From a bacterium (lineage in GTDB: Bacteria > SZUA-79 > Acidulodesulfobacterales > Acidulodesulfobacteraceae): DNA of 64,000 nt. The translations under genes and the position numbers were made by a program. This document shows positions 27,010-35,294 of the stretch, one piece after another. Where the stretch lies: contig JAKASO010000007.1 in assembly GCA_021818985.1 (NCBI GenBank), forward strand, positions 1 to 64,000. Direction: 5' to 3'. Below the pieces are notes generated by a model. That model was not told the DNA's origin. It saw only the letters and a list, made by a program, of their open reading frames with translations, and did not search any database. Each line of letters begins with the position of its first letter. The stretch's first letter is position 1.

Positions 27010-27038
27010 CCCTTTAGTTTTACGATGTAAAACAAGGG
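27010..27038 (-). promoter_or_regulatory. Stem-loop in the transporter leader
   Basis: CCCTT and GTTTTAC on one arm (27010-27023) pair with GTAAAAC and AAGGG on the other (27027-27038), around a three-base loop with a two-base bulge. No T-run follows in the transcribed direction of the transporter, so it is not a plain terminator. Confidence 0.4.
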
Positions 27039-27059
27039 AAAAATAAAAAAGATAATATA

Positions 27060-27218
27060 TCAGAAGATATCGAAGGAATTCGTAACGGCTGAAAAACTCA
27101 CGCTACAAATCAGTTGTCTTTTTATCGTTTTTTTCTTGTTGGTATCGTAAAACTTTTTTAAAATTGAATGTTTGATTGTTAAATGCTTACAGTAACTACT
27201 GTCTGGTTCACTTTGCAT
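27060..27218 (-). CDS. Possible 52-residue leader ORF upstream of the transporter
   Basis: A frame starting at an ATG with GAGG six bases upstream codes for 52 residues, beginning MQSEPDSSYCKH and ending SFDIF. It is basic in the middle (KKKTIKRQ) and resembles nothing I recognise. It lies between the putative transporter promoter and the hairpin. It may be a leader peptide or chance. Confidence 0.22.
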   Translation of the reverse strand: MQSEPDSSYCKHLTIKHSILKKFYDTNKKKTIKRQLICSVSFSAVTNSFDIF

Positions 27219-27281
27219 ATATAACCTCTATTATGTGGTTTAATTTTAATTAATTTTAAATTACCGGCTAATATTTTTTTT

Positions 27282-27310
27282 AGTATGCAATTTAAAAGAA
27301 ATTATGTCAA
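27282..27310 (-). promoter_or_regulatory. Putative promoter for the Nramp-like gene
   Basis: On the minus strand, TTGACA (27310-27305) is followed after 17 nt by CATACT (27287-27282), a 4/6 -10 match. It implies a leader of roughly 430 nt before the transporter start. Confidence 0.4.
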
Positions 27311-27340
27311 GAAAAAAAGTAAAAAAGAAAATAAAAGAAA

Positions 27341-27369
27341 TTGACAGGTTTTCATCGGCATTATATTAT
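27341..27369 (+). promoter_or_regulatory. Putative sigma70 promoter for hom-thrC-apgM
   Basis: TTGACA at 27341-27346 is followed after 17 nt by TATTAT at 27364-27369. A TATAAT overlaps at 27367-27372 with a longer spacer. The hom start is about 65 nt downstream of the expected transcription start. Confidence 0.6.
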
Positions 27370-27438
27370 AATAAATCATTTTAAATTTATTTATTATTTA
27401 ATTATTTATATTATTTATTTATAAGACAGGGTTTGGTT

Positions 27439-28770
27439 ATGCTTAAAGAAAGACAGGGCAGTTCAAATAAGGCTATTAATATTGGACTTTTGGGTTTCGG
27501 AACGGTTGCGGGCGGGGTTTACCGTATATTAAAAGAGCGCGGCAAAGAAATAACGTCCATGCTTTCGGCTCCAGTAGAGATCAAAAAGATCTTTACCAGG
27601 GGCAGCAGAAATCTGTTTCCCGAGAGCGCAAAATCGCTGGCGGTAAAAGACTTTGGTGATATACTTAACGATAGGGATATTGATATTATCATTGAACTTA
27701 TCGGCGGCATAAATCCTGCGAAAGAATATATAATAAAGGCTATCGAAAGTGGAAAGAGCATTATTACGGCAAATAAAGCGCTTTTAGCTGAATATAGCGA
27801 AGAAATATTTAAATTATGCCTGAAGAACAATGTGCATATAGGCTTTGAGGCTGCGGTAGGCGGGGGCATCCCGATACTCAGGTCTATCAAAAACGGGCTT
27901 GCCGGCGATTCAATTCGGTCGGTATATTCAATAATCAACGGAACCTCCAATTATATCCTCTCGAAAATGACCAAGGAAGGTGGTAAGTTTAACGAAATTC
28001 TTAAAAAGGCGCAGGAAAAGGGTTATGCCGAATCGGATCCCTCATTGGACATTAACGGCGTTGATAGCGCCCATAAGCTTGTTATACTTGGAAGGCTGGC
28101 ATTTTCCGCCAGCATATCAATGGAAGACGTTATAATCGAGGGTATTAAAGACATAAGCCAGCTCGATATCAATTTCTCGAAAGAACTTGGCTACATTATT
28201 AAACTCCTTGGCATCCTTAAAAATGAAGATTCAAAAATAGAGATCAGGGTTCATCCGACCCTGATACCGTCTTCAAGTCTTATAGCTAATGTTGATGGTG
28301 TTTTTAACGCATTTTTTTTAAATGCCGGGTATGCCGGACCGTTAAGCTTTACCGGATACGGAGCCGGGAGTCTTCCGACCGCAAGCGCCGTTATAGGCGA
28401 TTTGATAGAAATTGCCGGTAAGCTGATACATAACGATAAACATCATGATTTGATTCTGAGCGAGAAATTCAATAAGATCCGTATAAAAAAGAAAAAAGAT
28501 ATAATTTCACGCTACTATTTAAGGTTTTCGGCTGCCGACAGACCGGGAGTCCTTGCAAAAATATCGGGCATTCTCGGAGGGCATTCGATCAGTATTGCTT
28601 CGATGATCCAGAAAGGCAGGCAGGTCAAAGGTTCTGTTTCGATAGTCATTACCACGCACGAAGCTAATGAAGATGAGCTTTTAAATAGCATAAAAGAATG
28701 CGACGGGCTCGATGTGGTTTCAGCTAAGACAGTGGTATTAAGAATCGAAGATATTGAGGATAAGTTATAA
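27439..28770 (+). CDS. hom: Homoserine dehydrogenase with C-terminal ACT domain
   Basis: This enzyme reduces aspartate semialdehyde to homoserine. The N-terminal NAD(P) motif GLLGFGTVAGGVYR, the catalytic-domain segment GVDSAHKLVILGRLAF and a C-terminal ACT domain from about residue 360 (YYLRFSAADRPGVLAKISG) are present in order. The ACT domain suggests feedback by threonine. The ATG at 27439 gives 443 residues, the usual size for this form. It heads the threonine operon. Confidence 0.95.
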   Translation: MLKERQGSSNKAINIGLLGFGTVAGGVYRILKERGKEITSMLSAPVEIKKIFTRGSRNLFPESAKSLAVKDFGDILNDRDIDIIIELIGGINPAKEYIIKAIESGKSIITANKALLAEYSEEIFKLCLKNNVHIGFEAAVGGGIPILRSIKNGLAGDSIRSVYSIINGTSNYILSKMTKEGGKFNEILKKAQEKGYAESDPSLDINGVDSAHKLVILGRLAFSASISMEDVIIEGIKDISQLDINFSKELGYIIKLLGILKNEDSKIEIRVHPTLIPSSSLIANVDGVFNAFFLNAGYAGPLSFTGYGAGSLPTASAVIGDLIEIAGKLIHNDKHHDLILSEKFNKIRIKKKKDIISRYYLRFSAADRPGVLAKISGILGGHSISIASMIQKGRQVKGSVSIVITTHEANEDELLNSIKECDGLDVVSAKTVVLRIEDIEDKL

Positions 28771-28807
28771 ATATTATGATTATGATTATGGGAAGGAGGA
28801 TATTTGT

Positions 28808-29887
28808 TTGCGGCAGGTAAAGCAGGTAAAGTATGAAGGGGTTATTAAAAGATACAGGGATTTTTTGCCTTATATAAAAGAAAAACATATTATTACGATA
28901 CTCGAAGGGAATACCCCTCTTATCAAATCAAGAAATATTCACAGGCTTATTGATCCGAAAATAGATATATATTTTAAATTCGAAGGATTAAATCCTACGG
29001 GGTCGTTTAAGGACAGGGGCATGACTGTTGCCGTATCAAAGGCAATATCGGAAGGCTCGAAAGCCGTCATTTGCGCATCTACCGGCAATACTTCGGCATC
29101 AGCCTCCGCTTATGCCGCAAGAGCAGGTATAAAATCTTTTGTCCTTATACCCGAAGGTAAAATAGCAACCGGTAAACTTTCTCAAGCGCTTGTCCATGGT
29201 TCGACCGTTATGCAGATAAAAGGTAATTTTGACGAGGCCCTTGTAATTGCAAAGGAAATAGCAAACGAATACGGGGTAACTATTGTTAATTCTGTAAACC
29301 CGTATAGGTTAGAAGGTCAGAAGACCGCGAGTTTTGAAGTAATGGATGAACTTGGCCGTGCGCCAGATTATCATATAGTGCCCGTGGGCAATGCAGGCAA
29401 TATTACGGCATACTGGAATGGATATAAAGAATACTATAAAGCTGGAAAGATTGACAGGCTTCCAAAAATGATCGGTTTTCAGGCTGCGGGAGCCGCCCCT
29501 ATAGTTTTAAACAGGGTCATAAAAGAGCCGCATACCATAGCTACGGCTATTAGGATCGGCAATCCGGCAAGCTGGCAAAAAGCGATAGCCGCAAGGGACG
29601 AATCGGGAGGTTTAATCGAGGCGGTTACAGATGAAGAACTGCTTAAAACATATTCGATGCTTGCGCAGAAAGAGGGTATATTTTGCGAGCCGGCATCGGC
29701 GATAACACTTGCAGGTTTGATAAAGCTGAGCGAAAAAGGGTATTTTAAAAAAGGCGATGTCTGTGTTCTTACATTGACGGGGCATGGTTTGAAAGACCCG
29801 CAGAATGCCATAAATGTGTCGAAAGAACCCATAGCGGTGCCGTGCGATAAGCTGTCTGTCCTTAAAGCGATGGGATTATGGGATTAA
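28808..29887 (+). CDS. thrC: Threonine synthase
   Basis: ThrC converts O-phosphohomoserine to threonine. The PLP lysine lies in NPTGSFKDRGM (Lys68), preceded by LEGNTPLI. The TTG at 28808 was chosen because AAGGAGG stands eight bases upstream and it yields a normal N-terminus of the short (about 355 residue) ThrC class. The in-frame extension back to 28754 would run into hom and translate a six-base ATTATG triplicate at 28773-28790. Confidence 0.93.
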   Translation: MRQVKQVKYEGVIKRYRDFLPYIKEKHIITILEGNTPLIKSRNIHRLIDPKIDIYFKFEGLNPTGSFKDRGMTVAVSKAISEGSKAVICASTGNTSASASAYAARAGIKSFVLIPEGKIATGKLSQALVHGSTVMQIKGNFDEALVIAKEIANEYGVTIVNSVNPYRLEGQKTASFEVMDELGRAPDYHIVPVGNAGNITAYWNGYKEYYKAGKIDRLPKMIGFQAAGAAPIVLNRVIKEPHTIATAIRIGNPASWQKAIAARDESGGLIEAVTDEELLKTYSMLAQKEGIFCEPASAITLAGLIKLSEKGYFKKGDVCVLTLTGHGLKDPQNAINVSKEPIAVPCDKLSVLKAMGLWD

Positions 29888-29907
29888 GACAGGATCGTGA
29901 GAATTTT

Positions 29908-29927
29908 TTTTAGGAGATTTTAGGAGA
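29908..29927 (+). repeat. Duplicated Shine-Dalgarno before apgM
   Basis: TTTTAGGAGA is repeated exactly at 29908-29917 and 29918-29927, so two AGGAG sequences precede the apgM ATG at 29932. The second has the more normal spacing of about five bases. Confidence 0.7.
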
Positions 29928-29931
29928 GATT

Positions 29932-31176
29932 ATGAAAAAAGGTAAGAAATATATTATATTGTGTCCAGATGGTATGGCTGATTTTCCTTTACATGAACTT
30001 GGGGAAAAGACGCCGCTCGAATATGCTAATACTCCCAATATGGATTTTATTGCATCAAAAGGTGTTTCGGGATTAGTGAAAACGATCCCCGACGGATACC
30101 TGCCCGGGAGCGATGTAGGATCTATGAGTATACTTGGATACGACCCTGCTGCATATTATACCGGCAGGTCGCCTTTAGAGGCTGCAAGCATAGGAGTAGA
30201 ACTTGGCAAGGATGCTGTTGCCTTTAGACTTAACTTAGTAAATATTCTTGATAAGAACGGTACAAGAATAATGCATGATTACTCAGGCGGACACATAAAT
30301 ACGGAAAGCGCAAAAAAGATAATAGAAACCTTTCAAAAAGAGCTTAACAGCAGCGAATTCAGTTTTTATCCCGGAGTAAGCTACCGCCATTTGATGGTGG
30401 CGAAAAACTTTAATATCAAAGGGCTTAAAACAGTGGCACCGCACGATATACCAGATATGCCGGTCAAGGAATATCTGCCGTCCGGAAATCCTTCAAGCAA
30501 TGTCCTTCTTGAAATAATGTCAAAAGCGGAAGAGATTCTTAAAGAACACCCCGTTAATAAAGAAAGAGCGGCAAAAGGGGAAGTACCTGCTAATTCTATA
30601 TGGCTTTGGGGGCAGGGATACAAGCCTTCGATGCCTACGATGCAGGAGTTATACGGCATCAACGGGTCCGTTATTTCCGCGGTTGACCTGGTAAAAGGCA
30701 TTGGAAAATATGCGGGGCTTAATATTATAAATGTTCCCGGTGCTACCGGTTATCTGGATACTAATTATAAGGGTAAAGTTGATTATGGCATGGAGTCTTT
30801 AAATTCGGGAAATTTTGTCTATATACATGTTGAAGCTCCCGATGAAGCCTCCCATGAAGGAAGTATTTCCAATAAAATAAAAGCCATCGAGGATTTCGAT
30901 AAATACGTAACGGGAGGCGTTCTTAATGCCGTTAAACAATTTAAAGATTATGCCGTAATGATCTTACCGGATCATTATAATCCGGTTAAGTTAAAAAAAC
31001 ATTCCCTTGAACCCGTCCCATTTTGCGGGACATCCAAATTCATAGAACATAAAAAAGTGAAATATTCCACATCGGGCTTTTCCGAAGCAAATTCTCAAAA
31101 CAGTGGTTTATTTTTTAAATCAGGTTCATTGCTGTTTAAGAGTTTTTTAAATTCGTTTAAAGAATATGTTTTTTAA
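29932..31176 (+). CDS. ApgM-family 2,3-bisphosphoglycerate-independent phosphoglycerate mutase; probable homoserine kinase
   Basis: This 414-residue protein belongs to the alkaline phosphatase superfamily ApgM group: metal ligand Asp in LCPDGMAD, phospho-acceptor Ser in YLPGSDVGSMSILGYDP, and late motifs HVEAPDEASHEG and LPDHYNP. ApgM proteins are phosphoglycerate mutases, but members next to hom and thrC are predicted to act as the missing homoserine kinase. No thrB occurs here, so the kinase role is favoured by context. Both roles are possible. Confidence 0.85.
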   Translation: MKKGKKYIILCPDGMADFPLHELGEKTPLEYANTPNMDFIASKGVSGLVKTIPDGYLPGSDVGSMSILGYDPAAYYTGRSPLEAASIGVELGKDAVAFRLNLVNILDKNGTRIMHDYSGGHINTESAKKIIETFQKELNSSEFSFYPGVSYRHLMVAKNFNIKGLKTVAPHDIPDMPVKEYLPSGNPSSNVLLEIMSKAEEILKEHPVNKERAAKGEVPANSIWLWGQGYKPSMPTMQELYGINGSVISAVDLVKGIGKYAGLNIINVPGATGYLDTNYKGKVDYGMESLNSGNFVYIHVEAPDEASHEGSISNKIKAIEDFDKYVTGGVLNAVKQFKDYAVMILPDHYNPVKLKKHSLEPVPFCGTSKFIEHKKVKYSTSGFSEANSQNSGLFFKSGSLLFKSFLNSFKEYVF

Positions 31177-31637
31177 TTTTATAAAACTATTTACGGACTG
31201 GTAAGTATGTTCGTACCTATCTACCCAATTATAATTTTTTGCCTTGACTTTTTAAAACTATTTTATTATAATGTTTCCAAATTTGTCCTTATTTATTTTA
31301 TTTCATTTTATTATAGTTTTTCGTTTTTCTCCCACTGGGGATTTACAAAGGGTGATTGCTTCCCTTTAGTTTTCGATTGCAGTTTCTTACGCACTGTTAG
31401 TAAAAATAGCATATAGCCGTATAAGATTGTATTTAATGTAGCATTATATAAATATAACAGCATTTTAAAAACAACAACGATAATGGGCATCCATGGTTAT
31501 AAGTCATAATATAAATAATTATAATAAATTAAATTTAATCCTCAGGCGTTTATATTTATATGTATTTTATGTATTATAAAAGTATAACGTTTGGTTAATT
31601 AACATTATAGTTATATAGATTATTAAGGAGGTAATCT
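31177..31637. other. Long apgM-icd intergenic region
   Basis: This 461-nt AT-rich region contains a consensus promoter (31244-31272), leaving a leader of about 360 nt before icd. Within it lie CCC-ACT-GGG (31331-31340) and AAAGGG/CCCTTT (31347-31352 with 31362-31367) stem-loops, the latter followed by a short T stretch. A 69-codon hydrophobic frame (31207-31416) starts upstream of the promoter and looks spurious. Confidence 0.5.
31244..31272 (+). promoter_or_regulatory. Strong sigma70 promoter upstream of icd
   Basis: TTGACT at 31244-31249 and a perfect TATAAT at 31267-31272 are separated by 17 nt. It is among the best promoter matches in the window. Transcription would begin near 31279, far upstream of the icd start at 31638. 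Confidence 0.65.
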
Positions 31638-32882
31638 ATGGCATCTTACCAGAAACTTGTGGAACCCAAAGAGGGTTCGAAAATCAAGGTCTTAGAGCCA
31701 AATAAATTTGAAGTTCCCAATGATCCGATTATTCCGTTTATCGAAGGTGACGGAATTGGCGCGGATCTAACGAGGGCTATGCATATCGTTATTAATGCCG
31801 CGGTGAAAAAGGCTTATGACGGTAAAAGAAAAATCTACTGGTTTGAAGTTTATGCCGGAGAAAAGGCGGTCGAGAAATATGGGGAAGGGCAGTATCTGCC
31901 GGAGGACACATTGGCCGCATTCAAAGAATATTTGGTCAGCATTAAGGGTCCGCTCACCACGCCTGTAGGTGGAGGATTTAGGTCGCTCAATGTTACTATC
32001 CGTCAGGTCTTGGATCTTTTTGCCTGTGTCAGGCCTGTTAAGTATTATAAAGGGATACCATCACCCGTAAAACATCCCGAAAAGGTCGATATGATAATCT
32101 TCAGGGAAAATACCGAAGATATATACGCAGGCGTTGAATTCAGGTCCGGCAGCGCGGAAGCCAAAAAACTAAGGGATTTCTTGATTTCAGTTGATCCAAA
32201 GATTAAAGAAAAAATTAGGGAAGATGCCGGCATCGGCATAAAACCAATGGGACCTTTCGGCTCAAAAAGGCTTATAAGAAAAGCAATACAGTATGCCATC
32301 AATAACGGTAAATCAAGCGTTACCTTAGTTCATAAGGGCAACATAATGAAGTTTACCGAAGGGGCATTCAGAGATTGGGGATATGAACTTGCAAAGGCCG
32401 AATTTAGCAATGAATTGATAGCCGAAGCGGAGGTAACGGGTTCAACAAACAAAATAATCATAAAAGACAGGATCGCGGATTCGATGTTTCAGCAGGCGCT
32501 TCTTCGTCCCGATGAATATTCCGTGCTGGCGTTGCCGAACCTTAACGGAGATTATATATCGGATGCCTTAGCCGCTCAGGTCGGAGGTCTTGGCATAGCG
32601 CCGGGAGCCAATATGTCCGATACCATCGCTGGTTTTGAAGCGACACACGGAAGCGCTCCCAAATACGCAAATCAAGATAAGGCAAACCCGGGTTCTTTAA
32701 TCTTGTCAGCAGTGATGATGCTGATACATATGGGATGGAAAGAAGCGGCTAGCTTGGTCGAAAAAGGGCTTGAAAGGACTATAGAACAGAAATATGTTAC
32801 TTATGACCTTGCAAGGCAGATGGAAGGTGCTACCGAGGTCAAATGCTCGCAGTTTGCGGAAAGAATTGCCGAAAATATGTAG
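31638..32882 (+). CDS. icd: Isocitrate dehydrogenase, NADP-dependent
   Basis: This enzyme interconverts isocitrate and 2-oxoglutarate plus CO2. It has 414 residues, like the bacterial homodimeric NADP type. The cofactor pocket [17 protein letters not shown] keeps the Lys-Tyr pair of NADP-specific enzymes, and YDLAR has the matching Tyr and Arg. The substrate segment includes [13 protein letters not shown]. The gene stands 36 nt before citrate-cleavage genes, so it may run in the carboxylating direction in a reductive TCA cycle. AAGGAGG precedes the ATG. Confidence 0.95.
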   Translation: MASYQKLVEPKEGSKIKVLEPNKFEVPNDPIIPFIEGDGIGADLTRAMHIVINAAVKKAYDGKRKIYWFEVYAGEKAVEKYGEGQYLPEDTLAAFKEYLVSIKGPLTTPVGGGFRSLNVTIRQVLDLFACVRPVKYYKGIPSPVKHPEKVDMIIFRENTEDIYAGVEFRSGSAEAKKLRDFLISVDPKIKEKIREDAGIGIKPMGPFGSKRLIRKAIQYAINNGKSSVTLVHKGNIMKFTEGAFRDWGYELAKAEFSNELIAEAEVTGSTNKIIIKDRIADSMFQQALLRPDEYSVLALPNLNGDYISDALAAQVGGLGIAPGANMSDTIAGFEATHGSAPKYANQDKANPGSLILSAVMMLIHMGWKEAASLVEKGLERTIEQKYVTYDLARQMEGATEVKCSQFAERIAENM

Positions 32883-32918
32883 TGTAATATGTAAAGAGAA
32901 GGGCTATCATAATAAATA

Positions 32919-34160
32919 ATGAAACTTTACGAATATGAAACATACGACACCATATTTAAAAAATATGGTGTCCCTGTCCCTAAATACTTAGTGATTCAAC
33001 ATCCAGGCCAAAATGTGTCCGATTTCGTGGAGCAGTGTGGCGAAGCGGTTATTAAATCTCAGGTTCTTGTCGGAAAAAGGGGAAAAGCCGGCGCCGTTAA
33101 GTTTGCCAAAACAGGGGATGAAGCAAACGAACATGTGAAGGCTCTTATGGAAACCGAAGTTTATGGGGAAAAACCCGTCAGTGTCATCATACAGGAAAAG
33201 GCTTCCATTCTTAAAGAATTATATGTGAGCTTCACTTATTCTTCGAAGCCGAGGTGCCCTGTTTTTGTTATTTCGCTCGAAGGTGGAATAGGTATCGAGG
33301 AACAGGATCCTTCAAAAATATTTACCTTTGAAATAAATCCTCTTGAAGGACTTTTTCCGTATAAAATAAGAGAATATCTAATCGAAATAGGATTCGACGA
33401 CAAAGCGATATTAAGACAGCTCTCCGAGATTATCGCCAACATGTACAAAGGGTTCTGGAACTCGGAATCGAGGCTTTTGGAGGTAAATCCCTTAATCATG
33501 GCAGGTGATAAGACAAATCCCGAAAAACAGAAAATTTTGGCAATAGACGCGGTTACGATAATAGACGACGATGCAAGAATTGCCCCTTCAAAGATTTATA
33601 TCGCCAGGGGTGCAATGGGCAGACCACTTACCAAAAGGGAAGCGGCGGCGCATCTAATAGACAGGGACGACCACAGGGGGAAAGCTGGTTCTTATGTTGA
33701 ATTAGACGGAGATATCGGGATGATGACATTTGGCGGCGGCGGTTCGACCATTATAGTCGAGACAGTTTTTGCATTGGGATTAAAGCCTGCAAATCTAACC
33801 GATATCGGCGGAAATCCGCCTGCCGAAAAGATGAATAAGATTTCGAAGATTATACTTTCAAAGCCTGGTTTAAAGGCTGTTTTAGTATGCGGCGGAACGG
33901 CAAGCAATACCCGTATAGATGTTACGCTGGGCGAGGGGCTTGTATCGGCTATAGAAGAGATGAAAAAAGATGGAATATTTCCTGAAGGATTGGTATGGGT
34001 CGTTAGAAGAAGCGGTCCGGAATATCAAAAGGGATTGAAGATGCTTTATGAATGTTTTGTTAAAAATGGTATCCGGGGTGTGATATACAATTCGGAACTT
34101 CCGCTTACTGAGGCGCCACAAAAACTTTACGAGATTTTAAAATCTAAAAATATGCTGTGA
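32919..34160 (+). CDS. ccsA: Citryl-CoA synthetase large subunit / ATP-citrate lyase ATP-grasp subunit
   Basis: This 413-residue protein resembles succinyl-CoA synthetase beta subunits and the ATP-grasp part of ATP-citrate lyase. It has an N-terminal ATP-grasp region (VIKSQVLVGKRGKAG), the LLEVNPLIM metal-site segment, and a C-terminal ligase domain with DGDIGMMTFGGGGST and DIGGNPPAEK. Together with the next gene it would activate citrate to citryl-CoA with ATP and CoA. The citryl-CoA lyase two genes on supports citrate over succinate as substrate. Succinyl-CoA synthetase remains the alternative. Subunit lettering differs among authors. Confidence 0.72.
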   Translation: MKLYEYETYDTIFKKYGVPVPKYLVIQHPGQNVSDFVEQCGEAVIKSQVLVGKRGKAGAVKFAKTGDEANEHVKALMETEVYGEKPVSVIIQEKASILKELYVSFTYSSKPRCPVFVISLEGGIGIEEQDPSKIFTFEINPLEGLFPYKIREYLIEIGFDDKAILRQLSEIIANMYKGFWNSESRLLEVNPLIMAGDKTNPEKQKILAIDAVTIIDDDARIAPSKIYIARGAMGRPLTKREAAAHLIDRDDHRGKAGSYVELDGDIGMMTFGGGGSTIIVETVFALGLKPANLTDIGGNPPAEKMNKISKIILSKPGLKAVLVCGGTASNTRIDVTLGEGLVSAIEEMKKDGIFPEGLVWVVRRSGPEYQKGLKMLYECFVKNGIRGVIYNSELPLTEAPQKLYEILKSKNML

Positions 34161-34175
34161 TTGGAGATTGATGAT

Positions 34176-35174
34176 ATGAGAGGTACCAAGTATTTAAATG
34201 ACAAAACAAGGGTTATTGTAATCGGCATTACGGGAAGAGAGGCTTCTCAAGTTGTTATAGAATCGGAAAAATTATATCCAGGAATCGTAAAATGCGGAGT
34301 AACCCCTGGAAAAGGTGGAACGGTTCTAAAAGAGGATTGCCCCATTCCCGTTTTCGATACCGTAAAAGATGCTTTGAAAGTTAACAAATTAAAACAGTTG
34401 GTAAATACTGGTCTTATATATGTCCCTCCTACTTCTGTGCTTGATGCGGTTTATGAATTGATAGATAACGGTATTAAGCTAATGTATGTCATTACGGAAC
34501 ATGTTCCCATCAGGGATTCCATTATAATTTATGAACTTGCAAGGGAAAAAGGTGTTACGATTATCGGCGGGACATCCTTAGGCTGCTTTGTCCCGTCCAT
34601 AGGAAGGATTGGTGCAATTGGAGGAAAAGATCCAAGCGTTGCCTTTAAAGACGGTTCGCTTGTTGTTTTATCTAAAAGCGGCGGACTTACAGTTACGACA
34701 TCCGAAATGTTTAAAAGAAGAGGCTTCGGTATTTATATGGCGTTGGCGGTAGGGGGTGATGTTATAGCCTGCACGACATTTGCAGATGTTTTGCCGGAGC
34801 TGGAAAAAGATAAAAATGTTCAGGCCTGTGTTATAATGGGAGAACCGGGCGGCGTATACGAAGAGCAGGTTGCCGAACTCATCGCCAAAGGCGGTTATAC
34901 CAAGCCTTTAGCTGTTTTTGTCGCAGGCGTGTTTCAGGAGATGATGCCCGAAGGTGTTGCCTTTGGTCATGCCGGAGCAATAGTGGAAAGGGGTATGGGT
35001 AAGGCTACCGATAAGATAAAGATGCTTGAAGAAGTAGGCAAAAAAACGGGAACAATCAAAGTTGCAAAATTTTACCATGAGCTTGTCAACTCATTAGTTT
35101 CCCTTGGGGTTAAAAGGGATTTCGGCGATAGTTACACGGACAGTGTTAAACCATTATACAACACTTTAGATTAA
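34176..35174 (+). CDS. ccsB: Citryl-CoA synthetase small subunit (CoA-binding, SucD-like)
   Basis: This 332-residue protein has a CoA-binding Rossmann domain (VIVIGITGREASQVV, then GVTPGKGGT) and a ligase domain with the phosphohistidine segment GVAFGHAGAIVE. It is the partner of the preceding ATP-grasp subunit. The ATG at 34176 follows GGAG by nine bases. A TTG at 34161 directly after the previous stop is less likely. Compared with AclA of fused ATP-citrate lyases it lacks the C-terminal citrate-synthase-like domain, which is the separate gene downstream. Confidence 0.72.
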   Translation: MRGTKYLNDKTRVIVIGITGREASQVVIESEKLYPGIVKCGVTPGKGGTVLKEDCPIPVFDTVKDALKVNKLKQLVNTGLIYVPPTSVLDAVYELIDNGIKLMYVITEHVPIRDSIIIYELAREKGVTIIGGTSLGCFVPSIGRIGAIGGKDPSVAFKDGSLVVLSKSGGLTVTTSEMFKRRGFGIYMALAVGGDVIACTTFADVLPELEKDKNVQACVIMGEPGGVYEEQVAELIAKGGYTKPLAVFVAGVFQEMMPEGVAFGHAGAIVERGMGKATDKIKMLEEVGKKTGTIKVAKFYHELVNSLVSLGVKRDFGDSYTDSVKPLYNTLD

Positions 35175-35294
35175 TTAAAATAAACCGTGCCTCCTCTGTG
35201 ATTTCTTCTAATCGAATAGGGTGAGGAGGAAGTATTGTGTTTATCAATGTTTATTAATGAATAATAAAATAAAAAGGCAAAGGAGTTTGAATTT

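Larger units (their letters stand above)
26847..27438. other. Divergent nramp-hom intergenic region
   Basis: This 592-nt region holds back-to-back promoters for the minus-strand transporter and plus-strand hom. The transporter leader would be about 430 nt. It contains a hairpin CCGGC-ATAA-GCCGG (26862-26875) next to the ribosome binding site, an 18-nt near-perfect duplication (26932-26967, 16/18), a strong hairpin at 27010-27038 and a 52-codon frame at 27060-27218. I could not match it to a known riboswitch class by eye. Confidence 0.5.

Noticed and set aside
26847-27275. A yybP-ykoY or other known metal riboswitch upstream of the Nramp gene
   Set aside because: I could not find the conserved core sequences of known classes by eye, so only unnamed hairpins are reported.
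31207-31416. 69-codon hydrophobic plus-strand frame upstream of icd
   Set aside because: It spans the consensus promoter, has no ribosome binding site, and its Phe/Tyr-rich product reflects AT-rich composition.
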